Of a stretch of 58,288 nt of DNA, positions 35,213 through 43,759 are shown piece after piece. The position numbers and the translations under genes are program-made. The stretch spans positions 1 through 58,288 of the forward strand of contig JAPLMU010000118.1 in NCBI GenBank assembly GCA_026386795.1, in the 5' to 3' direction. Within the stretch, counting starts at the first letter, position 1, and each line of letters begins with the position of its first letter. The notes beneath the pieces were generated by a model. It saw only the letters and a list, made by a program, of their open reading frames with translations, ran no database searches and was not told the DNA's origin. The stretch is from Planctomycetota bacterium. GTDB taxonomy: Bacteria > Planctomycetota > Phycisphaerae > Phycisphaerales > SM1A02.

Positions 35213-35983
35213 ATGGTCGCCGCGCAGAAACGAAACCCCTTGTTTGAAGGCACAGATGTTCGATCGAACGTCGATGTTCGATCGAGAGCAGTTATTCGCT
35301 CGAGCGCGGCCATGCGCGCTGCTGCAGTTTCGCGCGCCGCGAGCGGCCCGCGCCTGACGGCAAAGCTGCGCGCGGAAATCCACGAATCCGCGGTCCACTT
35401 CATCGCCGAACGCTACGAACTCACCATCGAGCAACGCTCCACACTTGCAGCCACGCCGATTCGCTGGCGCCGAGGCCGTGGCGCGAGCGCCTTCTATCAG
35501 CGTCAGGCGCACGGCTTCGATCGTCCCCACATTCTGCTTCGCGTTGCGCCCGGCGCCAGCGCGCATTGGCACACCTACCGTCGTGCTCGCGCTCGCTACT
35601 CAACTCCACCGGGCGGAATCGAACTTGATACCCGCATCTTGGCGATCGCCGTCTTGATTCATGAATTGACGCACGCCATCCAGCACGGAACATGTGGTCA
35701 TCTTCGACGCACTTTCAGCGAAGTGGAGACAACTGAAAATGAGATTGAGTTCATTCGCCAACAAGCGCCTGATGCATTCGCGAAATTGATTCCGGTGGTG
35801 CGCCGCACTCGCAAAAAGGTGCGCGGCGTGCCTCCTCCGCCGAGCGGTCTTGCAGCACTACGAGCGATTGTCTTGCGCGCGGCCGGCACCCTCGCAGGGC
35901 TCATTCAGCCGCGGAAGGCAGAAGCGATTGTGCAGCGCTCGTCCCGGCGACAAACCCGCTCGCCCAAGCCCACTGGAAATTGA
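35213..35983 (+). CDS. Putative small zinc metallopeptidase (HExxH)
   Basis: I do not recognise a named family. From the ATG at 35213 the protein is 256 residues; a TTG at 35183 would give a TTGA overlap with the HIT gene and is a real alternative. The central motif is VLIHELTHAIQHG, a zincin HExxH, followed by ETTENEIEFIRQQ, whose glutamates could supply the third ligand. No signal peptide or membrane helix is seen. The N-terminal 45 residues are basic and contain a 13-bp DNA direct repeat (35255-35267 and 35273-35285, period 18, in frame). The 3' end overlaps the convergent flavoprotein gene by 83 nt. Confidence 0.65.
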   Translation: MVAAQKRNPLFEGTDVRSNVDVRSRAVIRSSAAMRAAAVSRAASGPRLTAKLRAEIHESAVHFIAERYELTIEQRSTLAATPIRWRRGRGASAFYQRQAHGFDRPHILLRVAPGASAHWHTYRRARARYSTPPGGIELDTRILAIAVLIHELTHAIQHGTCGHLRRTFSEVETTENEIEFIRQQAPDAFAKLIPVVRRTRKKVRGVPPPPSGLAALRAIVLRAAGTLAGLIQPRKAEAIVQRSSRRQTRSPKPTGN

Positions 35984-37226
35984 AGCCGCCAATGCGACCG
36001 TCCACGTCGCACACTTCGCCCGCAAGGTAGAGCCCGGGCACCGTGCGGCTTTCCATGGTCTGCAGTCGTACTTCTGCAAGCGGAACGCCGCCTGCGGTTG
36101 CCTCGGCAAATGTGAATCCGCGGTCGCCGGAAATCGGTAGCGGGGTGCCGGCAACGAGTTGGGCAAGAGCGCGTCGGCGTTCGCGCGGAAGTTGTTGCGC
36201 GGTGGCAGCGGGGTCGACGTCGGCGGCGGCACACACCGCGCGCATCAGGCGCTCGGGAATGTGTGCGCGAAGAACGCTTCCCACTCCGCGCCCCTTGGCG
36301 TCAATCAGTGCGCGATCGATGGCGTCCACATCGGTACCGGGCGTCCAAGAGAGTTCGAGCCGCGCACCGGGATCATTGAATTGCGCCATCAAGAGGTACC
36401 GGCTGACATTCAGAACACTTGGTCCCGATAGTCCAAAGTGTGTGCACAGCGTGCTGTCTGTAAATGAAACGAGTTTCTTACCGGTTCCAGAGCGCAGCGT
36501 GAGTTCCGCAGGCACCGTCAGCCCGCTCAGTTCGGTGATCCAGTGATCAGCGGGGAGTCGCAGCGGAACCAATGCAGGTACGAGATGTTCTGTCACTGAG
36601 TGACCGAGCGAGCGCGCCATATCGAGACCTGCGCCATCGGATCCAGACTTCGGCAGCGCCTTGCCTCCAGTGCAGAGGATCAGTCGGCGGGCAATGATTT
36701 CAGTGGCCGCGCTCGCTCCGGGCGCAGCGCTATCGCCAGTACTGCCCGTGGTGGTGAGGTGAAATCCAGTTGCGCTCGCCGTGATGGAAGTCACACGGTT
36801 CGGGTGAGAAAGTTGAACACCTGAATCGCGCGCGGCTGCGAGCAGCGCGTTGAGAACGCTGTGTGCATCATCTGTCACCGGGAATAGTTTGCCAGTGTCT
36901 TCGCGCTTTAACTCGACGCCAAGTTCAGAGAAGAATTGAACCGTCGGTTCCACGTCGAATCGGCGCAGCACATTGCGGATTGCGGGCGGGGTGCTGCCCG
37001 CGTAATCGGAATCATCAACGCGCCAGTGTGTGACATTGCAGCGACCGCCGCCTGCAACCAGAATCTTCGCTCCTAAACGCCGCGCACCGTCGAACGCAAC
37101 AATCCGAAGCGATGTGCCCGCTTCTTGCGCCGCGCGTCCCGCCCAGATGGCCGCGAACAGCCCGGCTGCGCCTGCGCCCACAATGGCCACGTCGCAGTGG
37201 CTCGGATCCGAGCCCGACTCGCTCAC
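35901..37226 (-). CDS. BaiN/HI0933-family FAD-dependent oxidoreductase
   Basis: The 441-residue flavoprotein has an N-terminal Rossmann FAD motif (VAIVGAGAAGLFAAIWAG), the family motif LGAKILVAGGGRCNVTH, ILCTGGKALPKSGSDG in the middle, and a C-terminal LYLAGEVCDVDGRIGGFNFQ followed by QWAWASGFVAG. These define the HI0933/BaiN-like group, whose reaction is mostly unknown. The start overlaps the stop of the M14 gene as ATGA. It is the last gene of the minus-strand group and overlaps the convergent HExxH gene by 83 nt. Confidence 0.9.
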   Translation of the reverse strand: MSESGSDPSHCDVAIVGAGAAGLFAAIWAGRAAQEAGTSLRIVAFDGARRLGAKILVAGGGRCNVTHWRVDDSDYAGSTPPAIRNVLRRFDVEPTVQFFSELGVELKREDTGKLFPVTDDAHSVLNALLAAARDSGVQLSHPNRVTSITASATGFHLTTTGSTGDSAAPGASAATEIIARRLILCTGGKALPKSGSDGAGLDMARSLGHSVTEHLVPALVPLRLPADHWITELSGLTVPAELTLRSGTGKKLVSFTDSTLCTHFGLSGPSVLNVSRYLLMAQFNDPGARLELSWTPGTDVDAIDRALIDAKGRGVGSVLRAHIPERLMRAVCAAADVDPAATAQQLPRERRRALAQLVAGTPLPISGDRGFTFAEATAGGVPLAEVRLQTMESRTVPGLYLAGEVCDVDGRIGGFNFQWAWASGFVAGTSAAQSLLPSAAE

Positions 37227-39001
37227 TTCGCTGCACCCGCCTGCGGAATCGTCGATTCACCAAGCTTGAGCGTGGTTTCGATGCGCTTGGCCTTCTCTGC
37301 ATTCCATGCGAGCGTGATCGGCGTGGCGGCGATTCCTTTCACCAAGAACCGCGCAGCTACGCTTGCTTGACCAGGAACACCATGTTCAAACTGAAGCGTT
37401 GCTGGCACGAATCCCTGCGGATCAATGGTGCGGTCGGTGCGGCGATCGAGCGTTCCGGCTGCCACCACATCGGCGCCGGTCAGCGTGAGTGTGTCAGCAA
37501 GACCAATGCCTTTCTCAGCGGCGCGTGCGGTGCGCGTTGGAATCAGGCGATCGTTCGCCACCGTCACGGTGACCTGCCAAAGTTCTGGTGAAATTTGCTT
37601 CGTCTCGACGCTTTCGAAGCGAAGCAACGGCATTTGATCGGCATGGAACATGGTGAACGCAAAGTTGCGGTGCAACTCTTCCTCCATCATGAACGGTGGC
37701 GGAATGCGGGAGGAGAACTTGGTTCCTCCGCCTACTAGAACCATTCCGTAGTCCGGGTGTTTCACTTCATGCAGCGGAACATTGGTCTGTCCGAACAACA
37801 TTCGCTCATTCCATTTGCGGTCTTCCTCATCGCTTGGATCCTTGCCGTTCTGCATGATCCGCTTCTCGGTCCAGAGTTCATTGGTGAGGGAGACAATGCC
37901 AAGCCCCTCCGCGAACCAATTCACCGCGCCACCGTGAACTGTGTAGAGATCCTTGTAGATCACCATGGGGCGGTAGAAGGGCAGCATTTCAGCGCCAACA
38001 GCCTGAATGCGCGCATAGACGTTTGCGTCAGATGCTGGGTAATCACTTTCACGTGAGCCCGCGCCTGGGCCACGAAGGATCATGCCCCCAGCGTTGTGAT
38101 ATGCCTGTGCAGCCGCAATCTGCGGCTTGGACAGTACCCAGTCAGCAAGAGCCTTTGTTTCCGGCCAGTACAGTGGATACGGCCCGGCGCCGCCTTGAAT
38201 GTTCTCTGGTTCCCATCCGGAAGGGAAGTTCCGATTCATGTCGTAACCGCCCGGACCGTCTTCGTTGACGCGACCATCGCCATCGTTATCAAAGCCTTCT
38301 TGTCCAGCCATGGTCCAGTCGCCGTACTCGCGCGTGCCATCGGCCTTTGGCTCGCGTGACACAGGGATCATCCGATTCGGATCACGCGGATCTCTGCGAT
38401 GCGTGCCAAATGGATCCGGCCTCCACATCATGGTGATTTGACCATCGCCATCCATGTCATCCGGTCCGTCTTCGTCGGCAACGCCATCGCCGTCATTGTC
38501 GACGGGCTTCTGTCCAGTGCGCGCCGAATGCGGGTTGTTTGCGTTCTTGAACCACTCGGCACGGCCATCGGGGTTCACCAGTGGAACAAGGTAAAAAGTG
38601 CTTCGATCAACGAGCTCGGTGATCTTCGGAATCGCGCCGTAGCCCGACAGCAGATACCACGCCGTGTACAGGACGGTTTCCCCGGCCTGAATCTCATTGG
38701 CGTGGATAGCGCCATCGATGTACATGGCCGGCTTCGTTCCTTCGTCGCCAGTCTGGCGATTGTTGATGACCATCGCAAGGTACGGTCGGCCAAGGGCAGT
38801 GGTGCCAATGCGCTCGACGCGGCAGAGTGATGGATACGCCTCAGCCAACTTGAACATGTATGACTGCAACGTCTCTACATCATTGAAGCGGTTGAACGGA
38901 ATATCAACCTTGGAGGTGATCTGCTGCTGCGCGTGTGCGCCGAGACAAATCCCCAAGCTCATGACAGATGCGATAAAGGATGCAAGAGCAGTGCGATTCA
39001 C
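37223..39001 (-). CDS. Secreted M14 zinc carboxypeptidase with Ca-loop insertion
   Basis: The 592-residue exported protein has a signal peptide ending near AHAQQ (residue 25). M14 residues are present: zinc ligands His100 and Glu103 (GAIHANE), VNPDG (142-146), DMNRNFP (254-260), the third zinc ligand His302 (AYHNAGG) and a later TNELW as a likely catalytic Glu region. Between VNPDG and NRNF lies an insertion of about 80 residues with DxDxDG-type loops (DNDGDGVADEDG, DMDGDGQ, DNDGDGRVNEDG), probably Ca-binding. The start overlaps the stop of the second M14-like gene as ATGA. Confidence 0.9.
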   Translation of the reverse strand: MNRTALASFIASVMSLGICLGAHAQQQITSKVDIPFNRFNDVETLQSYMFKLAEAYPSLCRVERIGTTALGRPYLAMVINNRQTGDEGTKPAMYIDGAIHANEIQAGETVLYTAWYLLSGYGAIPKITELVDRSTFYLVPLVNPDGRAEWFKNANNPHSARTGQKPVDNDGDGVADEDGPDDMDGDGQITMMWRPDPFGTHRRDPRDPNRMIPVSREPKADGTREYGDWTMAGQEGFDNDGDGRVNEDGPGGYDMNRNFPSGWEPENIQGGAGPYPLYWPETKALADWVLSKPQIAAAQAYHNAGGMILRGPGAGSRESDYPASDANVYARIQAVGAEMLPFYRPMVIYKDLYTVHGGAVNWFAEGLGIVSLTNELWTEKRIMQNGKDPSDEEDRKWNERMLFGQTNVPLHEVKHPDYGMVLVGGGTKFSSRIPPPFMMEEELHRNFAFTMFHADQMPLLRFESVETKQISPELWQVTVTVANDRLIPTRTARAAEKGIGLADTLTLTGADVVAAGTLDRRTDRTIDPQGFVPATLQFEHGVPGQASVAARFLVKGIAATPITLAWNAEKAKRIETTLKLGESTIPQAGAAK

Positions 39002-40794
39002 TTTACTGCCTCCGATTCCATCTTCTCTCCGTCACGGAACGCCCAGCGTTGAGCAAGTTTCCCACCGTAGAGGAGTTCCACTGCCACGATTTCACCTGGC
39101 GGCGCATTGACGATCCACGAGTACACCCGTGCTTCGCCGGCATCAATACCGCGAACCACAGCGTTGCGATTGCCCGCCTGAATCCGGTCCATCGGTGTAG
39201 AAATTCGAATGACATGCGCGGCAGTCACAGCTTCCGCGCGCCCGCCGTGCATCACTGATGGCAGGCGTCCAGTATTCGTCAGGCGCGTCTCAATTCGCCA
39301 CAGCGACGGCGCGATCGCGAGCACTACTGGCTCGGAAATAGCGATATTGGGTCGATATTCCGCGATGCTTTCGATGAATACTGCGCAGGCATCGCCAAGC
39401 GCAGGGATCTCAGCAATCGGTGGATTCTCGCGGAAGCCAGGCACCCATCCGCCGACTTCGACATTGCGAAGTTGTGGATGATCAATGCGTGTCCATGGAA
39501 CGAAGCCTGTACCTCCGCACACGCGGTCGCTGTATTCAAGCCACGCTGCGGATTCTGCATCCGCTGGCTTCGGCGCGTCCTTCTTTGTGGACTTCTTTGA
39601 CTCTTTCGAGTCCTTGGCATTTTCTACTTTCACATCAGCCTTCGCTTCCGCTGCTCCAGCGGCTGGTTCAGCCGCGGCCGGAACATCGGGTCGACCCCAC
39701 AGTGTGGAAGCGAATGTTGGAACGCCGCGTTGCGCGTTCATCCACGCCACGAAACTGCCTGCGCTGTCGCGTGCATCCGCGCGCTTCTGGCCGCTGATAT
39801 CGCGCCATGACTTGGCAAGTTCTCCATAGGTGGCAACATCCGCCTCGTCGAGCATCACGGGCATGCCGCCTGAGGTGCGCGCCTTGCCGTCCGGAACATT
39901 GATCACCGTGTCATGACGCCCCAATACAAACGCAGCAAAGATCGACGAGTGAGCCATGACGAAATCTGCAACAGCCTTACTTTCTGGTGCAATCAATGGG
40001 TACGCACCCGCCTCGTCTTCAAACTCCGGCCAGCGGTGCGGGAAATTTCGCTCCGGATCGATGCCGCCGAGCCAGTCTTCGGCGATGCGCCCGTCACCAT
40101 CAGTATCGATGCCTTCAGTCCAGACGGCGTAGACGGGCACTTCGCCCAACTTTGCGTCGGGAGCGCGCAGGAGTCGAAGTTCCGCAGGATCGGCAACGAG
40201 TGTTGGTGCCGACCACGGCGCAGCATTCGCGCTTGCGCGCATCTGCGTGATCATGCCATCGCCATTCAAATCGCGCGGCGGGTCTTCCTCTCGTTTGCCA
40301 TCGCGGTCATTGTCATGCACGATGCCGTCGCCGGAATAGTCGCGCCGTACTGCTCCTGCAAAGGCATCCGCAGCATCCGGATTGCCGCGCGGGATCACAT
40401 ACACGGTGACAGTGCGCAACATGTCAGCATGACTGCGCGCGATTGATTCAGCGGCGATGAGTGCAGCCTCGGTACCGGACCAGCGCGGTCCGTCCATGCC
40501 CGCGAGCATCAGGATTGCGGGTTTCTCCTTCGCCGTCGCCAGATTCGCAGAGAGCGTGAGGACCGGAATGACTCGCCGGCCCGCGCTCGTGCCGATGCTG
40601 CTCACATCAATCATCGCGGGATAGCGCGCATGCAGTGCTTCAATGGCTGCAGTGAGCGAGGCGGTGTCGCGGCGCTCCGTTGCCGTAACGGCGTTGCCGA
40701 CTGGTGCAACTGCGGCGGGCGTTGCCGGGGTTGCTGGTGCAGGGGTCGGGGTCTGCGCAAGCGCAAGGGTGAGGCTGAGAAGTGCGTTGATCAT
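38998..40794 (-). CDS. M14-like protein lacking the HxxE zinc motif
   Basis: From the ATG at 40794 the protein is 598 residues with a signal peptide (MINALLSLTLALAQTP) and a Pro/Thr/Ala linker. It is a diverged relative of the next gene, with GNPDA, Ca-loop insertions (DYSGDGIVHDNDRDG, DLNGDGM, DTDGDGR) and IDPERNFPHRW at matching places. The zinc motif HANE is replaced by a GMDGPRWSG region with neither His nor Glu, although the region of the third ligand keeps a His (GRHDTV). It is therefore probably not an active carboxypeptidase. An Ala/Lys/Glu-rich segment lies near residues 395-435. Confidence 0.8.
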   Translation of the reverse strand: MINALLSLTLALAQTPTPAPATPATPAAVAPVGNAVTATERRDTASLTAAIEALHARYPAMIDVSSIGTSAGRRVIPVLTLSANLATAKEKPAILMLAGMDGPRWSGTEAALIAAESIARSHADMLRTVTVYVIPRGNPDAADAFAGAVRRDYSGDGIVHDNDRDGKREEDPPRDLNGDGMITQMRASANAAPWSAPTLVADPAELRLLRAPDAKLGEVPVYAVWTEGIDTDGDGRIAEDWLGGIDPERNFPHRWPEFEDEAGAYPLIAPESKAVADFVMAHSSIFAAFVLGRHDTVINVPDGKARTSGGMPVMLDEADVATYGELAKSWRDISGQKRADARDSAGSFVAWMNAQRGVPTFASTLWGRPDVPAAAEPAAGAAEAKADVKVENAKDSKESKKSTKKDAPKPADAESAAWLEYSDRVCGGTGFVPWTRIDHPQLRNVEVGGWVPGFRENPPIAEIPALGDACAVFIESIAEYRPNIAISEPVVLAIAPSLWRIETRLTNTGRLPSVMHGGRAEAVTAAHVIRISTPMDRIQAGNRNAVVRGIDAGEARVYSWIVNAPPGEIVAVELLYGGKLAQRWAFRDGEKMESEAVK

Positions 40795-40884
40795 CGTGGT
40801 ATCCGTCAGCAGGGTGCAATCAGTCAATTCATTTATGTACATGATGCATGGCGCCGAAAGTCATGGCGCATGCGTTTCGCTGGT

Positions 40885-41694
40885 TTACATTTCTGGTTGA
40901 GCGCCTTCAATCATCCGCGCGCCGTCCATGACATACAGGCCAACCAGCCATTTCTCAACAAGATAAGGGTCGATATGGAATGTCCCGCGCACGCCGCCAA
41001 AGTTGAACGCGGCGTGTCGACCGCCGCGTTTGGCTGACTCAAGCAGCTTGACTTCAATGGCGTCATACGGGGTTGGCGGAACACCGATGCAGCAGCCATC
41101 CCATTGATTGAGCATGACGATCAATTCCTTCGTCTCGCTCACCATCAGGGGAAATGCTTGGTAACCCTCGATTTCAAGAACCTTGCCATTGAGGAGTGCG
41201 ATCCGCTGCGGGATGTCATGTTCACTGAGGCGCGGCATGTAACTTTCTGACGCGCTCGCTATGCACTCCCAGCTCACTCGGTACGGCGACTCGGCGGTGC
41301 CAAGGCCTCGGATTTCATACTTGTTGTCGGCGTACAACAACATCTCGCCGGTCTTCGAGTCCTTCTTGGGCACAATGTTTCCGGGGACGACCGTGGCATC
41401 GTGGATCTTCTGATCAAGACCCAAATCAACAGCGTCTGCTGCACGAACAATGGGAGGCTTCGGAGTAGGAGCCTCGGCAGCGGATGTGACTGTTCTTGCA
41501 GACGCGACGGGTGCCGTCGAAGCGGTGGCATTCGTATCCGGCGTTGCGGCGGCGGTCGCCGGGCTTGGCGGCGTGCTTCGCGAATCGATAGTTGCCGGCT
41601 GCACCGGTTTCGTGTCCTTGCCAGTCAGCACCAAGACCACTGCGAACGCGGCCAGTGCCGCACCAGCGATCCAGACAATTCGAATTCCGTTCAT
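40885..41694 (-). CDS. DUF3299-domain membrane-anchored protein
   Basis: The 269-residue protein starts with a membrane anchor (about 5-25), then an Ala/Thr/Pro-rich linker to residue 85, then a domain ending in the DUF3299 hallmark LNQWDGCCIGVPPTPYDAIE. The domain should lie outside the cytoplasm. DUF3299 proteins are often encoded with FtsX-type ABC systems, as here, 10 nt after the permease gene. A link to zinc or other metal handling is my inference. Confidence 0.78.
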   Translation of the reverse strand: MNGIRIVWIAGAALAAFAVVLVLTGKDTKPVQPATIDSRSTPPSPATAAATPDTNATASTAPVASARTVTSAAEAPTPKPPIVRAADAVDLGLDQKIHDATVVPGNIVPKKDSKTGEMLLYADNKYEIRGLGTAESPYRVSWECIASASESYMPRLSEHDIPQRIALLNGKVLEIEGYQAFPLMVSETKELIVMLNQWDGCCIGVPPTPYDAIEVKLLESAKRGGRHAAFNFGGVRGTFHIDPYLVEKWLVGLYVMDGARMIEGAQPEM

Positions 41695-41704
41695 TGCGTG
41701 TTCC

Positions 41705-43009
41705 TCATGCTGCAGGTCGAAGATTGTCGGCTACCGGCACTTGATACGCACGCCACGCCGGCAAGAGGCCAGCAAGCCCACCAAGCGCCACGGTGCCGCC
41801 GAGCACAATCACAGTGCTGCGCGGGTCGAGCGAGGGATCGATCACCAATCCAATAGAGGCCTTCAGCCACGCGCTTGCGGCGATGCCACCAAGCAGTGCG
41901 AGGGCGATTCCGGCGAGCGCCCCGGACATGGTAATCACCAGGCTTTCCGTAAGAACCAGGCCGAATACGCGCCCTTGGCTTGCACCCAACACGCGCAACA
42001 CTGCAATCTGACGAGTGCGCGCTGCCATCGAGTTGTACAGGGCAAGCATCGTGCTGAGTGCGCTTGAAATCAATACCACCACGGCCATCGCAATGAAGAT
42101 GCCATCGACATTCGAAACAATCTCAAAGAGCTTCTGGATTTGCTGCGCAGGCTGAGCAACCACGATGGCGGTATCTCGTCGCAGCGTGTCAAACTGCTGC
42201 TGCATGGCGGCGCTTGCATCGCTCCCAGCGCGGGTTGGTAGTCGAAGCAAGATCCCGGTCACTTTGCGATCGTCATCTTCAAGATCGGCACTGGTGGTCA
42301 CGCCCTCAATGCCTGCCCGCTCGCGGCGGTCGTGAGCGTGCAGGATCCAACTTGATTCAAGATCAACAAAGAGCGCTCGGTCATGGGCACTGCCGGTCGG
42401 CTCCAGTATGCCAACTACCTTGAATGGAAACTCACCGTGCTCATGTCCGGCGTGTTCTTCGGGCTCTCCGCCTTCCCGGCTTGCGCCGGAGCCATGCGTA
42501 AGAAATACCTGTTGACCGAGCTTCAGGCCAGAACCTTTCGCTGCCGCGGCGCCGAGCACGATCTCAAAGGGTCGCTCAAAGAATCGCCCACTTGCAAGCT
42601 TCCACGGCTCGCCCGCCACCGGCTCAAATTTGCCAAAGAAATCAGCGGACGTTGCCATGGTTGGAAATCCACGGTAGCTGTCACCTTGCTGTGTTGGAAT
42701 CGCCCACTGATACGGGAAAGCACTGCGAATCGATTGGTACTTCGCCCAGCTGATGGGCTTGGACGGCGAGTTCGCATAGAAGATGCCATTGAGAACCGCG
42801 ACCAACGGGCTCGGGTCCGCGCTCACGAGCAAATGAATATTGCCAGAGCCACGGTCGAACGCACCGCGTGCGGCGCTACGCATTCCGAGCAACACAAGCA
42901 GGAGCGCCACGCTTGTGGCCACCATGCTGATCGTGATCCATGTAGAGAGTGGTCGCGCGCGCAGGCTGCGCATGACGATCTGGCCGTCAGTGAGCGTTCG
43001 TGCACTCAT
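41705..43009 (-). CDS. FtsX-like ABC transporter permease
   Basis: The 434-residue permease has a MacB/LolE topology: one N-terminal helix (about 20-43), a large periplasmic domain, then three C-terminal helices. The FtsX region begins near VSNVDGIFIAMAVVVLISS and includes RTRQIAVLRVLGASQGRVF. The periplasmic domain contains a His/Glu-rich stretch (EPEEHAGHEHGEF) that could bind a metal. The ATG at 43009 overlaps the ATPase stop as ATGA. Confidence 0.88.
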   Translation of the reverse strand: MSARTLTDGQIVMRSLRARPLSTWITISMVATSVALLLVLLGMRSAARGAFDRGSGNIHLLVSADPSPLVAVLNGIFYANSPSKPISWAKYQSIRSAFPYQWAIPTQQGDSYRGFPTMATSADFFGKFEPVAGEPWKLASGRFFERPFEIVLGAAAAKGSGLKLGQQVFLTHGSGASREGGEPEEHAGHEHGEFPFKVVGILEPTGSAHDRALFVDLESSWILHAHDRRERAGIEGVTTSADLEDDDRKVTGILLRLPTRAGSDASAAMQQQFDTLRRDTAIVVAQPAQQIQKLFEIVSNVDGIFIAMAVVVLISSALSTMLALYNSMAARTRQIAVLRVLGASQGRVFGLVLTESLVITMSGALAGIALALLGGIAASAWLKASIGLVIDPSLDPRSTVIVLGGTVALGGLAGLLPAWRAYQVPVADNLRPAA

Positions 43010-43683
43010 CGTGCGCCTCCGTGAATCATTTCGTCGATGGATTCCACGCGTGCAAAGCGTGCGCGCATTGCTGGGTCGTGGCTCGTGCAAAGAAGTGCAG
43101 CGCCTTCAGCGCGACATGCCGACTGAATGAGATCCATAGCAGTCTCTGTGTTCTCCGGGTCGAGGCTCGCAGTTGGCTCATCGGCAAGCACAAGCGCAGG
43201 GCGTGCAGCGAGTGCGCGCGCCACGGCCACACGCTGTTGTTGCCCAACGGACAACTGGTCAACATCGGCATCTGCAGCAGCGATTCCGAGCGTCGACAGC
43301 AGGGTGCGAGCGCGCTGCTCGTGACCCGCTGCGGGCATAGAACTAAACATCAACGCAGCCAACACATTCTCCAGCGCAGAAAATCCATGCAGCAGATTGA
43401 ATGTTTGAAAGATCATTCCGATGCTGCGCCCGCGTGCCTCGTCTCTGGCAGCGCCGCGCAGCGCATCCATGCGAGTGCCTGCCACTTCTACCGATCCTGA
43501 ACCGAGTTCGCGTAAGCCCGCAACAACTTGCAGCAGGGTGCTCTTGCCGCGTCCCGAACCGCCGACGAGCAGCACGTGTTCGCCTGCCGCCATTTCAAAG
43601 TGCGGCACCGAAAGCGCCCATGAGGCTGCTGGATACGAGAATCGGAGGTCGCGAATGGTGAGTGCAGGTGTGGACGCGGGCAT
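43006..43683 (-). CDS. ABC transporter ATP-binding protein (LolD/MacB type)
   Basis: The 225-residue ATPase has Walker A GGSGRGKST (41-49), a Q-loop in IFQTFNLLHGFSA, the signature in the variant form LSVGQQQR, Walker B ALVLADEPTASLDP and the switch His in CTSHDP. The size and the LHGFSALENV region match ATPases that pair with FtsX-type permeases. The permease gene follows with a 4-nt overlap and a DUF3299 gene after it, so the three form one transport unit. Confidence 0.92.
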   Translation of the reverse strand: MPASTPALTIRDLRFSYPAASWALSVPHFEMAAGEHVLLVGGSGRGKSTLLQVVAGLRELGSGSVEVAGTRMDALRGAARDEARGRSIGMIFQTFNLLHGFSALENVLAALMFSSMPAAGHEQRARTLLSTLGIAAADADVDQLSVGQQQRVAVARALAARPALVLADEPTASLDPENTETAMDLIQSACRAEGAALLCTSHDPAMRARFARVESIDEMIHGGAR

Positions 43684-43759
43684 TGAGGTGAGAAGTCTAC
43701 GCCCGATACCACGCGCGACGGAGCCGCCCGACGCGTTTCATTGAGCAAATTCACCCCCA

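Noticed and set aside
35255-35285. The 13-bp direct repeat as a CRISPR or integration site
   Set aside because: There are only two copies, in frame within a coding sequence, and no cas or integrase gene is nearby.
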